Source: Latrodectus hesperus (taxonomy: Eukaryota; Arthropoda; Arachnida; Araneae; Theridiidae). From it: a stretch of DNA of 64,000 nt. A program made the position numbers and the translations under genes. Shown piece by piece: positions 1 to 12,809 of this stretch (its first letter is position 1; the number at the start of each line of letters is the position of its first letter). The notes beneath the pieces were generated by a model. That model did no database searches. It was not told the DNA's origin and was given only the letters and a program-made list of their open reading frames with translations. The stretch spans positions 63,380,071 to 63,444,070 of the forward strand of contig CM075854.1 of NCBI GenBank assembly GCA_037975125.1. The letters run 5' to 3'.

Positions 1-609
1 ATTTCGTGGCCTTAGCTGCCAAAAGAAAATGTGTACCTAGCTTTTAGGAAAACTTGCGATTTAGAAAACTAACGAAATCTGCAAATTTTAACGACATTTA
101 CTGTTTACGGAGCTTTTATTAAAAATATATTTTGCAGCGTTAATTGATGATCTCACAAATTGATAGGATAAAGACTAATCGAATGAAGTGAGATGAACTA
201 AAAACATTCCAAAAACCGGTGTACTGAGAAAAACGGAAACACATTTGCTGAAATGGTGCTCAAAAATTAAAAAAAGTTATTTTCTTAAAAATTTAAACTG
301 TGAGAATGTTAAAAGAAGGTGGAATAATATACGATATATAAGTTTTTTTCCATAACCCCAGATGTTATAGATAGATTACAGAAAAGGGTGAGAAACCTAC
401 GTCTCTGAGCTCTGTACTGGTGCCTTACACTGTTTAAATTAATTAGACTAGGGGCATAAATATTATTAGAATACAATCAAATTAGCATTGATTAGAGTTT
501 AAATTATATGAAAACGCTGTAACTGTACCTTAGAAATGAAACGTATCGTATGTTTTTAGTCAGCCAGTGACTATTTTAAGTGTGTCATTCCATTCCGCGC
601 ACCCACTCA

Positions 610-699
610 CAATTTATCTATAGCTTTAAACCGGTCTAATTAGCCCTCGTGTGCAAAAATGACCGATGAGCTACAAACAAACAATCAATTTATCTATAG
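610..699 (+). repeat. 5'-truncated tRNA-derived SINE with target-site duplication
   Basis: The 62-bp body (624-685) matches the 3' part of the SINE seen at 11193, 50570 and 53723: a 'CCGGTCTAATTAGCC' block, then 'GTGCAAAAA', then a 'GACAAACAAAC'-like tail. It is flanked by a perfect 14-bp direct repeat (caatttatctatag, 610-623 and 686-699). The tRNA-like head is absent. This fits target-primed reverse transcription that stopped early. Confidence 0.85.
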
Positions 700-806
700 A
701 CGCAAGTTCAGGGGACAAACATAAATTAGATTTTATTTACATAGTCAGTTGTAATTTTTTCTGGTAAACGTTTTCGTATCTACAGATATAAAGACTCAAT
801 TATTTC

Positions 807-952
807 TAAATAAAATTTAGTAAAAATCAATTAAAATAGGTATAAAAATGTATGTTAAATAAATCAGATTTAAAAGTTTTACCTCTTATATCTGATTTAT
901 TTTATATACATTTTTATATCCATTTTTAATTGATTTTTACTAAATTTTATTT
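807..952. repeat. AT-rich inverted repeat (hairpin / MITE-like)
   Basis: Bases 807-869 are the near reverse complement of 890-952, with a loop of about 20 bp. The arms are about 63 bp with only a few mismatches. The structure could be a small foldback element or a long hairpin. No coding sequence is present, and I see no clear target duplication. Confidence 0.75.
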
Positions 953-2901
953 TAAAAAAATTGACTATAAAAAGGTATAAGAGAAATTATGTCAAATTCA
1001 CAGGAAAATGTGTAAGTGGTATAAATTATGAAAGAAATATAATACAGTTTTCGTATTAGAAAGGATGGAAGTTTTTACAATTAGTAATTAATATGATGAT
1101 TTTATAATAATAAACAAAATCTGATTAGTTTTAATAAAATGTAAGACAATAGGAATAATCTTACTTAAATTTTATTGGTCATTCGTGTGAAAAAGGCTCA
1201 TTAAAATTGTTCCGTATTAATCAATTTTTCTAATGACTATTAAGGAAATTAATTTTTGACTTCCCAGCTGTAAATATCTCCAGATTTAATTTAATATTCA
1301 ATCTACTTACAAAGGAAATATTATAAAATCTTAAAAATCTGTGATACATTTGCAAACATGATTTTACAAGAATTCCTTTAATTATTCGTAATGTCAGTTC
1401 TCTGTAGATAAAGTCAGAAAAAATTTGTTTTAGTTATGCAAATCAATCTAAAATTACAATCATTGGAAAATATAAAAGCTCTTCCATTGATTCACAATAA
1501 AAGTTCATAAATTAATATTTTATGTTTCAGATATAATAAAAATGATACCTACAGTTAAAGTTTAATATTGCTTAAGTGTACAATATTAATGATTTAGAAT
1601 GAATATTATTTTATTTAAAAGCATTATATATATATTTTCTATTAAGTATGGTTTTTATATTTTGCTGATACTTTAATGTGACTTAGTATAATCTAATAAA
1701 CATAAATTAATATTATTAACATATACTAACTGTTTTATTAATTATTTATTTGCAAAATAATACCAAAATATACTCTTTAATAAATTTTAGGTGAAAACAC
1801 AAAAGACTTCTATACGAATTTCAATATTTAAGGAAATATCAGGCTTGAATCAATAAAATGTTTTTATAATGTATCTTTTTTCTTATACGCAAACTTAACA
1901 ATTTTTCATAACTTTTTACAATATACAAGAAAAAACGAATATAAAGACAGATTTTCCATTACTGATGAACTGTGTCATTTCATATTACTTTTGAAAGTAA
2001 TCAATAAATAGCTATTTTACTAAAACTATACCACTAAAAGCTCATTAACTAAAAAAGGACTTCAACATAAGATTTATTGGGGGAAAAAATCTAGAATTTA
2101 AAATTTATTATTTTCATTTGTCCTTGTGTGATAAAAAGACCTTGACAATGATCATACCATAATTAAATGCTTTTCTCGAAAATAAATTTTAAAAGGCAAT
2201 TCATGTAACTTACCTATCTGGCAGTAACCTGTTTTGCAAATCTGGAAACAATCAATTGGAATTTGAAGCATATATCTCAGTTTTCTGACTCCGTTTATCT
2301 AAAAGTACTTGAAAAGATAACATGAACATTGTTCTGTTATTTTCCATCTTGATAAAAACAATTGATTAAGCATTTCTTTTTTGATAAAGAGAGTCAAAAG
2401 TAGAAGCTACTTCTTGGAGACTAGACCAGAGTTTCAATATTTTAAGAGAGTATTTTAATTGTTGAAATGATCAGCTTATCTCCAAGAATATATTATAATG
2501 TGAGTTATATGGGTTAACACAATTGGTTCATTATAATCAAATACATGGTGTAATGATGAGATTATAATTCTTAATCTATGTTTAAGTAGCTAATTATAAC
2601 AAAAATTGTTATTTTTTCTAATAAATGCTTTAAATATGATAAAAGTAAAATTGATCAATTGTATTAAGCTCTGATAATACTTTTCTAAGCTATATATTAA
2701 ATATCAATCAAACAAGGAAATGTTTAGATAATGTACATAATTGTCAGTTTGGAGTGAAATCTTGTAGTTTTGATCTGATTAGTTGCTTTGAGTCTACTTT
2801 TTATAAGCAATGACTAATTTCACTAGAATCTATTGCTTAAAGTGAGTTTAAAACTACTACAAACTTTCATGACCTAAGTGACCTAAGTCGATCACACGAA
2901 T

Positions 2902-3781
2902 TACATGGTAAACAAGAAAATTCTTGCCATTTTTTACTGCCATTGAATAAAGTCAGAATAAGTATACAAATTGGTGTATGCCGTGGTTGAGACATCGGTC
3001 AGTCGAGAGTATCAGTCGTTATAAAATTGGATCCACTTCTCACATTCATCAATCATGACTGAGCAGTAGCGCAGAGAAATGGACGTGTCAAAGGAGCTAG
3101 TTGGGTGTATTTTGCTTTACGACTTCAAAGTGGGCTTATCAGCTGCAGCATCAAGGTACCGTATATGTCACGCATTTGAGGATAGTGCTGTTAATGTACG
3201 TAGGGGAAGGCATTGGTTTCATAACTTCAGGTCGGGAGATTTGTTCCTCTATGATAAAACTGGGGTGTCTGGGGGACTAATCGTCAAGTGGCTCACTATG
3301 AGCTGCTAACTACGGGCCAAGCGATCCCTGCAGCTATTAGAACGTTTTTCAACAGGTATTGCTACAGAAGAAACCAGCATTGGTTAGTCACAAGTTTGTA
3401 CTTTTCTTGGCCGATAACACGAAGCTGAATGTCGCGGTGGCCAGGAATACCATACAGCGACTTGGTAGGGAAACTTTGTACCATCCTCCTTACTAACCTG
3501 ACCTTGCATATCAGATAACCATTTCTTCCATTTTCTGGACAATCATCTTCGTGGAAAATTCTCCATCAATGAAGCAAACTTACGAGAAACACTCACGGAC
3601 TTCTTTTCGTCCAAAATCTTCACGTTTTACCGCAAGAAGTTTGTACAACTGAAGACACGTTGGCAGAAGGTGCTGGATGCCTATGGTGATTACTTCGAAG
3701 ACCAACAATAGGCTACACTTTCTATATGTCATGTTCTTTTGGGTCATTAAAAATGGCAAGAGCTTTCTTGTTTACCTTGTA
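2902..3781 (+). mobile_element. Internally deleted mariner element
   Basis: The element (2904-3779, 876 bp) is bounded by TA on each side. Its inverted termini of about 33 bp share the block GGTAAACAAGAAA, then TCTTGCCATTTTT (5' end at 2907, 3' mirror ending 3776). It carries the N- and C-terminal parts of a mariner transposase. Full-length mariners are about 1.3 kb, so roughly 0.4 kb of the middle has been lost. Confidence 0.88.
3079..3711 (+). pseudogene. Mariner transposase, deleted and frameshifted
   Basis: The start (3079 ATG) reads as the mariner/SETMAR-type helix-turn-helix: 'LLYDFKVGLSAA', then 'RRGRHWFHNFRSGDL'. After about residue 68 the frame breaks and the sequence jumps to the C-terminal catalytic part: 'ALVSHKFVLFLADN' around 3380-3415, then 'YHPPY-stop-PDLA' and a shifted 'FLDNHLRGKFSINEANLRE'. 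The second catalytic Asp (ADN, usually HDN) can be seen. The first catalytic Asp lies in the missing middle. At least one stop (in the SPDLAPSDY-type motif) and one frameshift are present. The protein cannot be functional. Confidence 0.88.
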
Positions 3782-6416
3782 TATATCTGAAGACAACAAA
3801 GCACTGAACATTCACTTTCCAGCTGAATTTGATGCCTCTTTAAAACGTATTCTTGCATTCAAGGCTTATTTTAATAGTATAAGAATATAAACAATATTAA
3901 TCTTATTCGTCTTTAGACATAATATATTTCTTACATAATCTTTACTAATTGATGCCCTTATTTAATGTAATTTTCACATAAGACTTCAAAACATTTTAAT
4001 TTTATAAATTATATTTCATAAATGAAAATGATTATATTTTAAACTACAGTTTTCATTTTGTTTTTGCATGTATGAAGTTCCTATGACGCTTTTCAATGCT
4101 CATTTACTTTCAAAATACACTTCAAGAAGATCATCAATTATCCCACTCAAAATCTAGTGTTTTATTTTATTGTCATTTAAAATGTACGATTAGATATTTT
4201 AACATGCCTTGTTCAATAAATTTTTTGGCATAGAATTTAAGTCTTTTCTTCATAACTTACCAAGAAAATGGGAGAAAAGCTTTCAAACGTTTATGTGTAA
4301 AGCTTACCAAATCATGCATACGATGTCTTTTCGAGATATATTTTTCTCCTGGAAAATATGAATGACCTAAATCATAAAGGAAACTTCCTACTTAAACAAT
4401 CATCAAATAATTTAAACCCAGACATTTTTTATTAATTTTAATATATGTTTTAGATAAATATTTCCCAAACGCTTATTCAATAGTTGTGGAATTTATAAGA
4501 TTCAAAAAAAATAACGTGATAGAAATTATAGCAATAAATAATATTTACAAAAATAATTCATTATGTAAGTGTGATAAAAAAAAACTGTATGAATTTATAT
4601 CTCATAAATATAATTATCTCATAACTTCTCGTAAAATGAAATCATTAAAAATGAATGCAATGAGACATTTTTTACTGATGCCAGAAACTATTTTATTAAT
4701 ATATTTTTTACACTTTTATCTAGAAAGGAGTTAAATAAGCCCTTTAAGTAATAAATACTTTCCATTAGGTTCTAAGGATGAAATGAGATCAATTTTGTCA
4801 TAAAATTATCGTGTATTAACATTTATCCACTAGATCACCACTCCAGCGCTTTTTCAATGATATTTCATTCTAATGAATAAGTACACCAGCGTCGTACAAC
4901 AGTAATCGCATGGAGCCAACCATTTATAATGTTTCATTGTATATATTATCAAAATATTCAACAACAGACTGCAGCGAATCTCGCAAGTTAATTTTAACTT
5001 GTAAGATTCGTTGGTTACATTATCTTGTTTAATTATGCTATGAGTTTGACCTTATTTCTGACTTCGATTCATCATTTTGCACCTAAATTAACTACTTCAT
5101 AATAAAAATCTTGAAATTTTTCTCATGTAAAAGTTTAACTGTAATGTTGGCTGTATTTTCTTTGCTGATAATCTCCTCAAAATTGGGAGTTCAATTATAA
5201 AACGCATTCTCTGTTCTGCAAGGGATGCTTTCCAACTATCATATTTGAACAAGTTGAAGAATGTATACTTATTATTCAGAAACATTGATACAATTGTTCT
5301 GTATCTTTCAGCATGATGCCCAATTGAATAAGCTTAATTCCTATTCTTATCACACCTGAACTCACTCATTTTCGAATATGCTAAAATGAAATGATTAACT
5401 TCTATTCTTAAATATGTGAATGAAAAGTATAATAGAGCCAAAATAAATGCTTAGAAATATTTGAATTATTCCAAACTTTTATCTGATTACTTGGATAGCA
5501 TCCTAACTACAGAAGAGCATTATAAGACTTATTAACATCAGCTACAAAATGTGAAAAATTGACCCTTTGGTTAGGGTTAGCAGTTTTATCTCTTGAGACA
5601 TGCTAAGATATATGATCCCACTAACTCTGAAAATTTTTTACAGTTAACGGAACCTTATATATATGCGTGTTTCCAGAGATAAAATGTGGAAGTGCCCTCT
5701 CAGATAGCTGTGCATGTAGATTGCATAAAACTCTTATCCAACATTCTTCAACTGTTCATTAATTATTGATCTTACACATTTCAGATGAGTTTCTTCAAGT
5801 GTCTTGACTTAAATTTGGAAAATATTCTGTCTTAGATGATTGCTGCATTATGAATTTTATTTATTTTTTCAGAAAATAAGCTCCTAGATAAAAATACTCA
5901 AATTTTTCACCGACTTATTGCCACCGTATTATTCAATCCAAATTAATTGTCGACCTTCTAACTGTTTTGATTTTTGAAAAATAGTTTTTTTATAACATCA
6001 ATAAAATGTACAAATTGTTGCTAGATACATTAACAAGTATATTTTTAATGTAATTCTAAAATAATAAAACATATAACATTGGAGTAAATGACCAGAAATG
6101 ATCATTAAAGAAAAAAGTATTCATGATCGAATAATATTTAAAATTTTTAAAATAACAATTTAGAATAAATAATATCCTAGAGAGAGCAAATGAAAAAGGG
6201 TTAAAAATATTACATAAGAATCACGTGTATGTACAATACGAGTATTTTGAATTTCAGTTGAAGAAATTTTTCCAAGAATTATTGATATTAGAAATGGTAT
6301 TTCAATAAAATAAAGAAATGTATTATTATTTCTATATGTAGACTATTTATAATTATTGTTTACGCAAATAGAATGCTTGTATTTACGCTGACTGTACGGG
6401 CAATATAAGCAATTAC
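3782..6416. other. Non-coding stretch, nothing recognised
   Basis: This is AT-rich DNA between the mariner relic and the start of duplication copy 1. Short open frames here look like chance frames: low complexity, no motifs, no splice context. I find no RNA gene or transposon ends. Confidence 0.55.
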
Positions 6417-7542
6417 AGCTTTGCATATAAAATAAGAAAAAGAAAATAAAATACAGCTAACATTTGTTCTCAGGTAATAATCTACTCTAATTTCATAACC
6501 AAATGAAGTTTGGATGAATTATAGGCTTTTAAAAATTCTTAAACTCACAATAAAATGAATAGTATAAAATGACAAATGAAAATAGTTTAGTTATTTATAT
6601 CTATGCATATATTCATACATGTGTGTGCACATATATAATGTATGTTAGATACACTTTGGATTCTGTTACATTATATTTGGTATACATATTAATATAAAAT
6701 TAATACAATGTGCCTTTCCAATACATAAATACAAAAAACACAGAATAGCTGTGTTTGGTATCATTATCACGCTACATTTATATTTTGTAGACAAGGGCTA
6801 ATTAGAAAAAATTTAAAATGGATTCAAAACTGTTATAAACATCCATAAACAAGGCTGGAATTCAACTCGTGAACTGGAAAACAGAACAGAAACCGAAAAA
6901 TGCTCAAGTTTGAAATTATCAACGAACCCTTGAAAGATGGAAACATTTTTTGAACATTATTTTCCTTAACAAAGGATTATGATCTTTAAGAAAATTGTGT
7001 TTCCTTGATAATTTTCTATTAAATACCAGACAATGGGGCTTTCAATCAAATGTTAAATCCAAATTTCAAGTCTGATAATTTTGTTAAATAACACATTAAA
7101 ATACATTTTAATAAAATTTTATATTATACTTTATTGTTTTATATTTATATTATATTTAAAAATTGTAATTAGAACAGGTCTTTTAAGAAAATAGTTTATA
7201 TGAAAACAAGAAAATTCTCCTTTTGATTTTTATTTAAATTGTATATTGCTACTGGTATAAAAAGTTATTCATTTCGTACTTTTCCATGCATTCAGTAGGA
7301 GAGTTAAAATTAGTTGATTAATTTTTTTTTAAATAAAAATGCATTTTATGAATTCAAACAATGTAAATAATGAGCGATTTTACATTTAAACTATATCATT
7401 GCTTTTATTTAGTATAAATATAAAATTGAGTTTAATTTAGTACTTTTTTATTTTATAATCACAAGTTATTAAAAATACCATTTTTTTACGTAAGTGAAAA
7501 TAAAGAAACATCACTGCTTAAGCACAACTCGGTCAATAACGT

Positions 7543-7548
7543 TTTATT
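7543..7548 (-). terminator. Poly(A) signal of the vanin-like pseudo-exon
   Basis: On the minus strand, AATAAA lies about 75 bp downstream of the stop codon at 7622. The same hexamer sits at the matching place after the intact copy (35406). Confidence 0.5.
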
Positions 7549-7621
7549 ATTACATTATTTTTATAGCAAGAAATTAGCAAAATAAATGAAAAATATTATA
7601 ATCTGTAATACATTTTTTAAT

Positions 7622-9013
7622 TCACATGAAAAATGTGTCTGGCATGGTAAGTTGGTACCACGGAACGAAAGGAGGATCTCGTTCAAGGTTCCGACCTATT
7701 AAGCCAGCTTTTAAGAATGGTACGGTGGAATGTGATTTAAATTTTAGTTCAGTTTCTGCTTCTGTTGTATGATAATCCCATTCTGTTTTAGGGGCTAAAC
7801 GGTATTTATCCTTTGAGACAGTTGCAAGAATTTTGCTTCCTGGACTAAATTTAGCTTTCAAGTAGATAATATTAAATACCGTTTTCGAAGAAGACGGCTG
7901 CATAACGCATTCTTTACTTTCAAATGGATCACAACGAACCAACAAACAAGATTCTTCCCACCAAAAGTAAAAGTTTTTAACATTATTGGTTCCATTTCGA
8001 GCAGCTAAATAAAAGTCTTCAGTCATGTTCTTCGCAGAATACATTAAAATGCAACAAAGACCATTGTGACATGATTCTATAGTTCCAGATGGTTCTTCGA
8101 GTTTCACTAGAGTGAAATTTTCGGTTTGTGATTTGAAGCATCTGTAATCATCAAAACTTTTCGCTGGACCTACAGAGTTATTGTAACATTGTTTTGGAAA
8201 TGCGTCTCCTGTTTCTTCAGGTTTAAGCTCAATGAAATCTTCTCGTGTAAATGTGATTGAACTGATATCAGGGATCTCACTTTTTCCCCTGATTCTTACA
8301 TTCGCCAACAAGAGCTATGATCCTCCATCATTTTCATAAGTATAAACCAAAGCTCCTGAGTCCTTTGAATATATACCACTTTTAAGGAATCCAGTTGTAG
8401 CTCTTTGTGTATTTGATCCAAGAAAGTTAACACCATTTGCTATGAGCCAAGATTGCTGAAATTCTACTGCATTGAAAGGTTCAATATCATCAAACCAATA
8501 AGTTGGATATATAAGAGTATCTATACCATAATCTCTTACCAGCTTGTAAGATTCTGGGAAAACTGCATCAAAACAAACAACCATTCCAAATCTTCCAAAC
8601 TCGGTGTCAAAAGTGGGGAATTCAGGTATTTGAGGCGTTTTAACAAGTTCAAAGTAAGGGTGCATTTTATGGTAACGAGCTACAATCTTTCCTTCTCTAT
8701 CAAAAGCAACATCGTTGTTGTAGATAAACATATTGTCCTCCGGGAACTTAACTTCGCATTCTTTAATATGATACGAATAACATTCTTTCGGGCATGGTTG
8801 ATAGTCCAGCATGTTTACTACTATATATATTTTGTACTTCAAAGCCAAACAGCTCATACTTGTTAATATAAACCCATCATCCTCTCCATTGGTGCATGGA
8901 TTAAATGTACGCTGGTCGGGATCCGGTACGTGTTCTGAATATTTTTTCATATTTCCTCTAGTTCCAGGATAAGGTACTAAACCATATTCACTAAAAACTA
9001 TTATATCAGCACC
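7622..9013 (-). pseudogene. Vanin/biotinidase-like terminal exon, one nonsense codon
   Basis: This is a duplicate of the exon at 35483-36874 with exactly the same length (1392 nt) and no indel. It starts after a 'TTTTTCATTTAG' acceptor in phase 0. The nitrilase triad is kept: Glu in 'FSEYG', Lys in 'YHKMHPYF', Cys in 'VVCFDAV'. The vanin C-terminal domain follows. The only disabling change is AAG to TAG at 8315-8317, just after the 'YTYENDGGS' stretch, which would cut off the C-terminal half. About 30 other residue differences separate it from the intact copy (about 93% identity by eye). No signal-peptide exon lies close upstream. Before the nonsense change it may have been an alternative last exon of the 63-kb first exon or part of a separate gene. 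A sequencing or assembly error at this base is possible. Confidence 0.87.
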
Positions 9014-9440
9014 CTAAATGAAAAATAAGAAATTTGGATTCACAGAAATAAATATTCTAATACAAATAATATCATATAATATATAAAGAAATAAAAAGAA
9101 CTTTTAGAAGAAAGAGTTTTAAAAATAGTGAATACAATATTTCAAAGGTTTAATTGTTAAGTAGGAAAAACTAATCAATTATTATGAAAAAATTAATTTC
9201 TACTTTTAAGAAGTATTCCAATAAACAATCACCAGAGGAAATAATATGAGAAATAAAAAAATTGGACAAAATAAAATATTTTACTCATATTTCTTTTATA
9301 ACTCTATCATTATTATTGCAGATAGTGAGTAGAGTTTTTTATCTTTTGAAAAACTTAATGAATGTGCTATATATTAATGTATCAAAATAAGGGAAAATTT
9401 CAATTAATGCGTAATTTCTTATACATTTTTTGTATTATGA

Positions 9441-9788
9441 CAACCAGTTACTCAATATAAATTAGAGATATAATTTTTTAATAATTAATGCTAATGTATT
9501 TGGACATGAAGTCTTGATGTTATATTTAAAATATTGTTTTTACATGCACTTAACTTTTTTATTAAATGAAATGTTGAGACAATTCCAATTAAATAATTAA
9601 AGTAGAGGAAATAATATATTGAAAAAAGCTTCGTGGTTTAATTCTTTCATTCTCTTAGATTTCTAAGGTGATTTTACAAAATAATACCCATCCTCTTATG
9701 TTAACCAAACATGCGAAATGAAATTCATAAATTTTGTTCATAAGCTTGAAGTTGCAAAGTTTTCTTTCAACTTTTGATACACTGAAAA
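9441..9788. repeat. Local direct repeat, unit 1
   Basis: This unit of about 350 bp, starting 'caaccagttactcaatataa', recurs at 10653-11005 in the same orientation. The matching part of duplication copy 2 has it once (near 37300), so the extra unit is specific to copy 1. Confidence 0.8.
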
Positions 9789-10652
9789 TATGAGTTAAAA
9801 TTTTCAATATCAAATTCACAAATGAGAATACTATATTTTTAGTTCTTCAAAATTGTTAATAATTACCAAAGAAAAAAATCAGGGAAAACGCATTGAACAC
9901 ATTTTTATTGTAAAGGTGTTAGCAGTCAAGTGAAACGTATATCAAGAACAGTTAGAATTTGAAAGTAAGTAGTAAGAACGTTTAATCAAACATTGACTCA
10001 TTTGAAAAAGTATTGAATTATTATGGGTGTTCAAATAATGTATTTTTTCTATCGTAAAACAGTAATAATCTTGTCTAGCAGATTATATCAAAAATGTTTT
10101 TTGAATATTCTTAGACTAATACAATGGGGGGAAAATATGCCCAATCTGCACCTATGTTATAGCAAATGTATCATCCAAATATCTTCATACTTCTTTTACA
10201 TTTATCTTATAGTTAAAAATTTGTAAATGACAATCAATTAATTTCATGAACAGTTATTTCGAATAAATTTAAACTACTTTGATTTGGTAAGAATCCCTTA
10301 ATTTTTCAGCTATTTTCATAAGGTAACAGACATACAATTCCTAACACCATCTATAACATTTTTATATTTCATAACATTCTTTTGGTTTTTATTATAAGAA
10401 AATTCACTATATTATTGAATATTAAATTATAAAAAAATATGCTGATTCACACTTTCATTGAAAAGAACTATTTCTTGCTACTGCACATGTTTTATCAAAT
10501 AATACAAATATTCCTTTTTAGTTCCACAGTAAGGCTTTATTTCATTTTCTATCAAAGTTTTCACAAATTATGAAAACTCTTGATAAAAGATCTACACTTA
10601 AATAAAAAAATAGTGAATATATTCTTTGTATTACAAAAACTGCTCATAATTT

Positions 10653-11005
10653 CAACCAGTTACTCAATATAAATTAGAGATGTAATTTTTTAATAATTAA
10701 TGCAAATGTATTTGGACATGAAGTCTTGATGTTATATTTAAAATATAGTTTTTACATGCACTAAACTTTTTTATTAATTGAAATGTTAAGACTATATTCC
10801 AATTTAATAATTAAAGTAGAGGAAATAATATATTAAAAAAAACTCCGTGGTTTAATTCATTCATTCTCTTAGATTTCTAGGGTGATTTTACGAAATAATA
10901 CCCATCCCCTCTTATGTTAACTAAACATGCGAAATGGAATTCATAAATTTTGTTCATAAGCATGAAGTTGCAAAGTTTTCTTTCAACTTTTGATACACAG
11001 AAAAA
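10653..11005. repeat. Local direct repeat, unit 2
   Basis: This is a second copy of 9441-9788. It differs by point changes and small indels. It sits where copy 2 of the segmental duplication has unrelated sequence (38555-38935), so one or both copies have been rearranged here. Confidence 0.78.
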
Positions 11006-11180
11006 CTTTTGATACAGTTTTTTTAATGATTATTTCACTGGATGGTTGATTGAAAAAGGTGACGTAGTTCCGTGGAAATTCAGATATCCTTTCTAACTAA
11101 TGTATTTGGAAAGATTACTCTTTACAGCAATCCGATATGCTTGTCCGCTTATGTCGTCCGGCCAACTACCATCTTAATCT

Positions 11181-11380
11181 CCTTGGGTAGAAGCCGAGCT
11201 GGCAGCCGAATGGTTAGCGCTCTTGCCTTCGGCTCAACAGTTCGTGGGTTCGAGTCCCACCTTGGGCATGGATTTTTGTAGTGGTTCGGAGTCCACTTTA
11301 AGCCGTAGGTCCCGGTCTAATTAGCCTTAGTGTGCAAAAAATGACCATTGAGTGACAAACAAACCAAACCTTGGGTCGAA
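11181..11380 (+). repeat. Full-length tRNA-derived SINE
   Basis: The body (11193-11368) starts 'GCCGAGCTGGCAGCCGAATGG'-like. It has a polymerase III A box (TGGTTAGCGCTC) and B box (GGTTCGAGTCC), then a tRNA-unrelated body and a 'GACAAACAAACC' tail. The flanks 'ccttgggtagaa' (11181-11192) and 'ccttgggtcgaa' (11369-11380) form a 12-bp target duplication with one mismatch. Copy 2 of the segmental duplication lacks it. Confidence 0.88.
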
Positions 11381-12809
11381 GGGGTGCATAGGTGGAAGCT
11401 CATTGACAAGAGTCATAAAAAGTTTTTAATCTGTCTATGAATTAATCTCCATTCCTTTCATGCATTTTTACAACATTTCAACATGATTTTTCATAGATAC
11501 ACAGAATATAAATAGTGTCATCTATCTATATCATCATTTTCCAGGTTGGGGAGAGTAAATAATATTTTTATTTCTTGTTTGTCTCTTTGTTGCCAGTGGG
11601 AAGTTTTATCTAAAAATATTCAATATGATCTTAACTCTTTAGAAGTTGTTGAATAATTTGTAAGCATATAAAACTTTACAGTTTTTGACCAATCAAATTT
11701 TGACATTAATATTTAAAATACAAAGAATGGATATCATCTTTAATTTATTATTTGTTCAGAGCTGAATTTTGAAAAACAGGAATGCATTTTTTTCTCTCAG
11801 TGTTCACTACTTCAAATGGAAAAGAAATATACAATAAATATGCATATTAGTTATGTAAAAAATTTCATTGTTGCTCGTTTGACAAATAAATCTATTGTTA
11901 TGTTGTTGTTACTTCTGACACCTGGACAAGCCAACCTCGTTATGCGAATTTAAGTCAGTAGGGTGCTTCTTTCATTTAAACAAAGCACCAAGAAGGTGAA
12001 AGTACGATTTTGCTTTAAGCTCCTCCGATAGATGGCACCACCAGAGGATCCACTGCTTCAATTTTGACATTGATCTGAAGGGGAACAAATAAATCTCATT
12101 TAGTTGAATCTCTAATAATTCATAAATTTAATATGTTAAGTGGAATGATGGTTTTGATTTGTATTTTTTTTTTCGATCATGCGTTTGAAAAGCGAAACCA
12201 AACATTTTGAAATAATCCTTTAATAGGCATGCTACATGCATGATGTTTAGATAGATATTGCTTTTATTGCTGAAGCAAAAATAATGTTAATAGAATTTGA
12301 TTGATTTACAAGTTTTTTTTAACATAGTGAAATGAATAATCTAACGGAAGGGTTGTAAGCCATTTAAATATACTCCCGATTTGCTGCATTTTGGGGGGTG
12401 GATTTTCAGTCATAATGGGTTATATTTACGAGTCGAAAATAAGGGAACATAGAAAACTCCCAAGCACCTACTGGTTTAGTATATAGACATAGACATACGC
12501 AATGGAACACCTGGTCGGTACCGTAGGTTATCAGGTATAGCTCCATCACGTAATGCATCTGGTGTGACAGAATTGTCACGAAATTTGATAACAAAATTGA
12601 ATTTCAATCGTTCTCTAAATTTGAAATTAATAATTTTTTGGAGAAATATAACATCAACAACACATTTACAAAATCTTCACTATAGGAGATGACATGAGTT
12701 AAATATTGCAATAAAATTGTGAAAATAGATTATCCTAACACTTCAAGTAACCTTGGTAAAAAATACAACTTATATATCTTGATGATGGTCATAGCAGACG
12801 ATATAAGTA

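Larger units (their letters stand above)
1..2900. other. Non-coding AT-rich stretch
   Basis: I see no supportable gene here on either strand. The stretch holds a short truncated SINE near 624 and an AT-rich inverted repeat near 807-952, both listed separately. The rest is AT-rich DNA without long open frames or clear repeats. Confidence 0.6.

Noticed and set aside
4486..4734. 82-codon open frame
   Set aside because: It starts with GTG, is Lys/Asn/Ile-rich as expected by chance in AT-rich DNA, and has no motif or splice context.
8453..8866. 137-codon open frame on the plus strand
   Set aside because: It is the antisense shadow of the vanin-like exon on the minus strand. The same shadow appears at 36314-36670.
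11193..11280. Possible functional tRNA gene (A and B boxes present)
   Set aside because: The head continues into a conserved SINE body with a target duplication, and the same unit recurs elsewhere, so it is a SINE.
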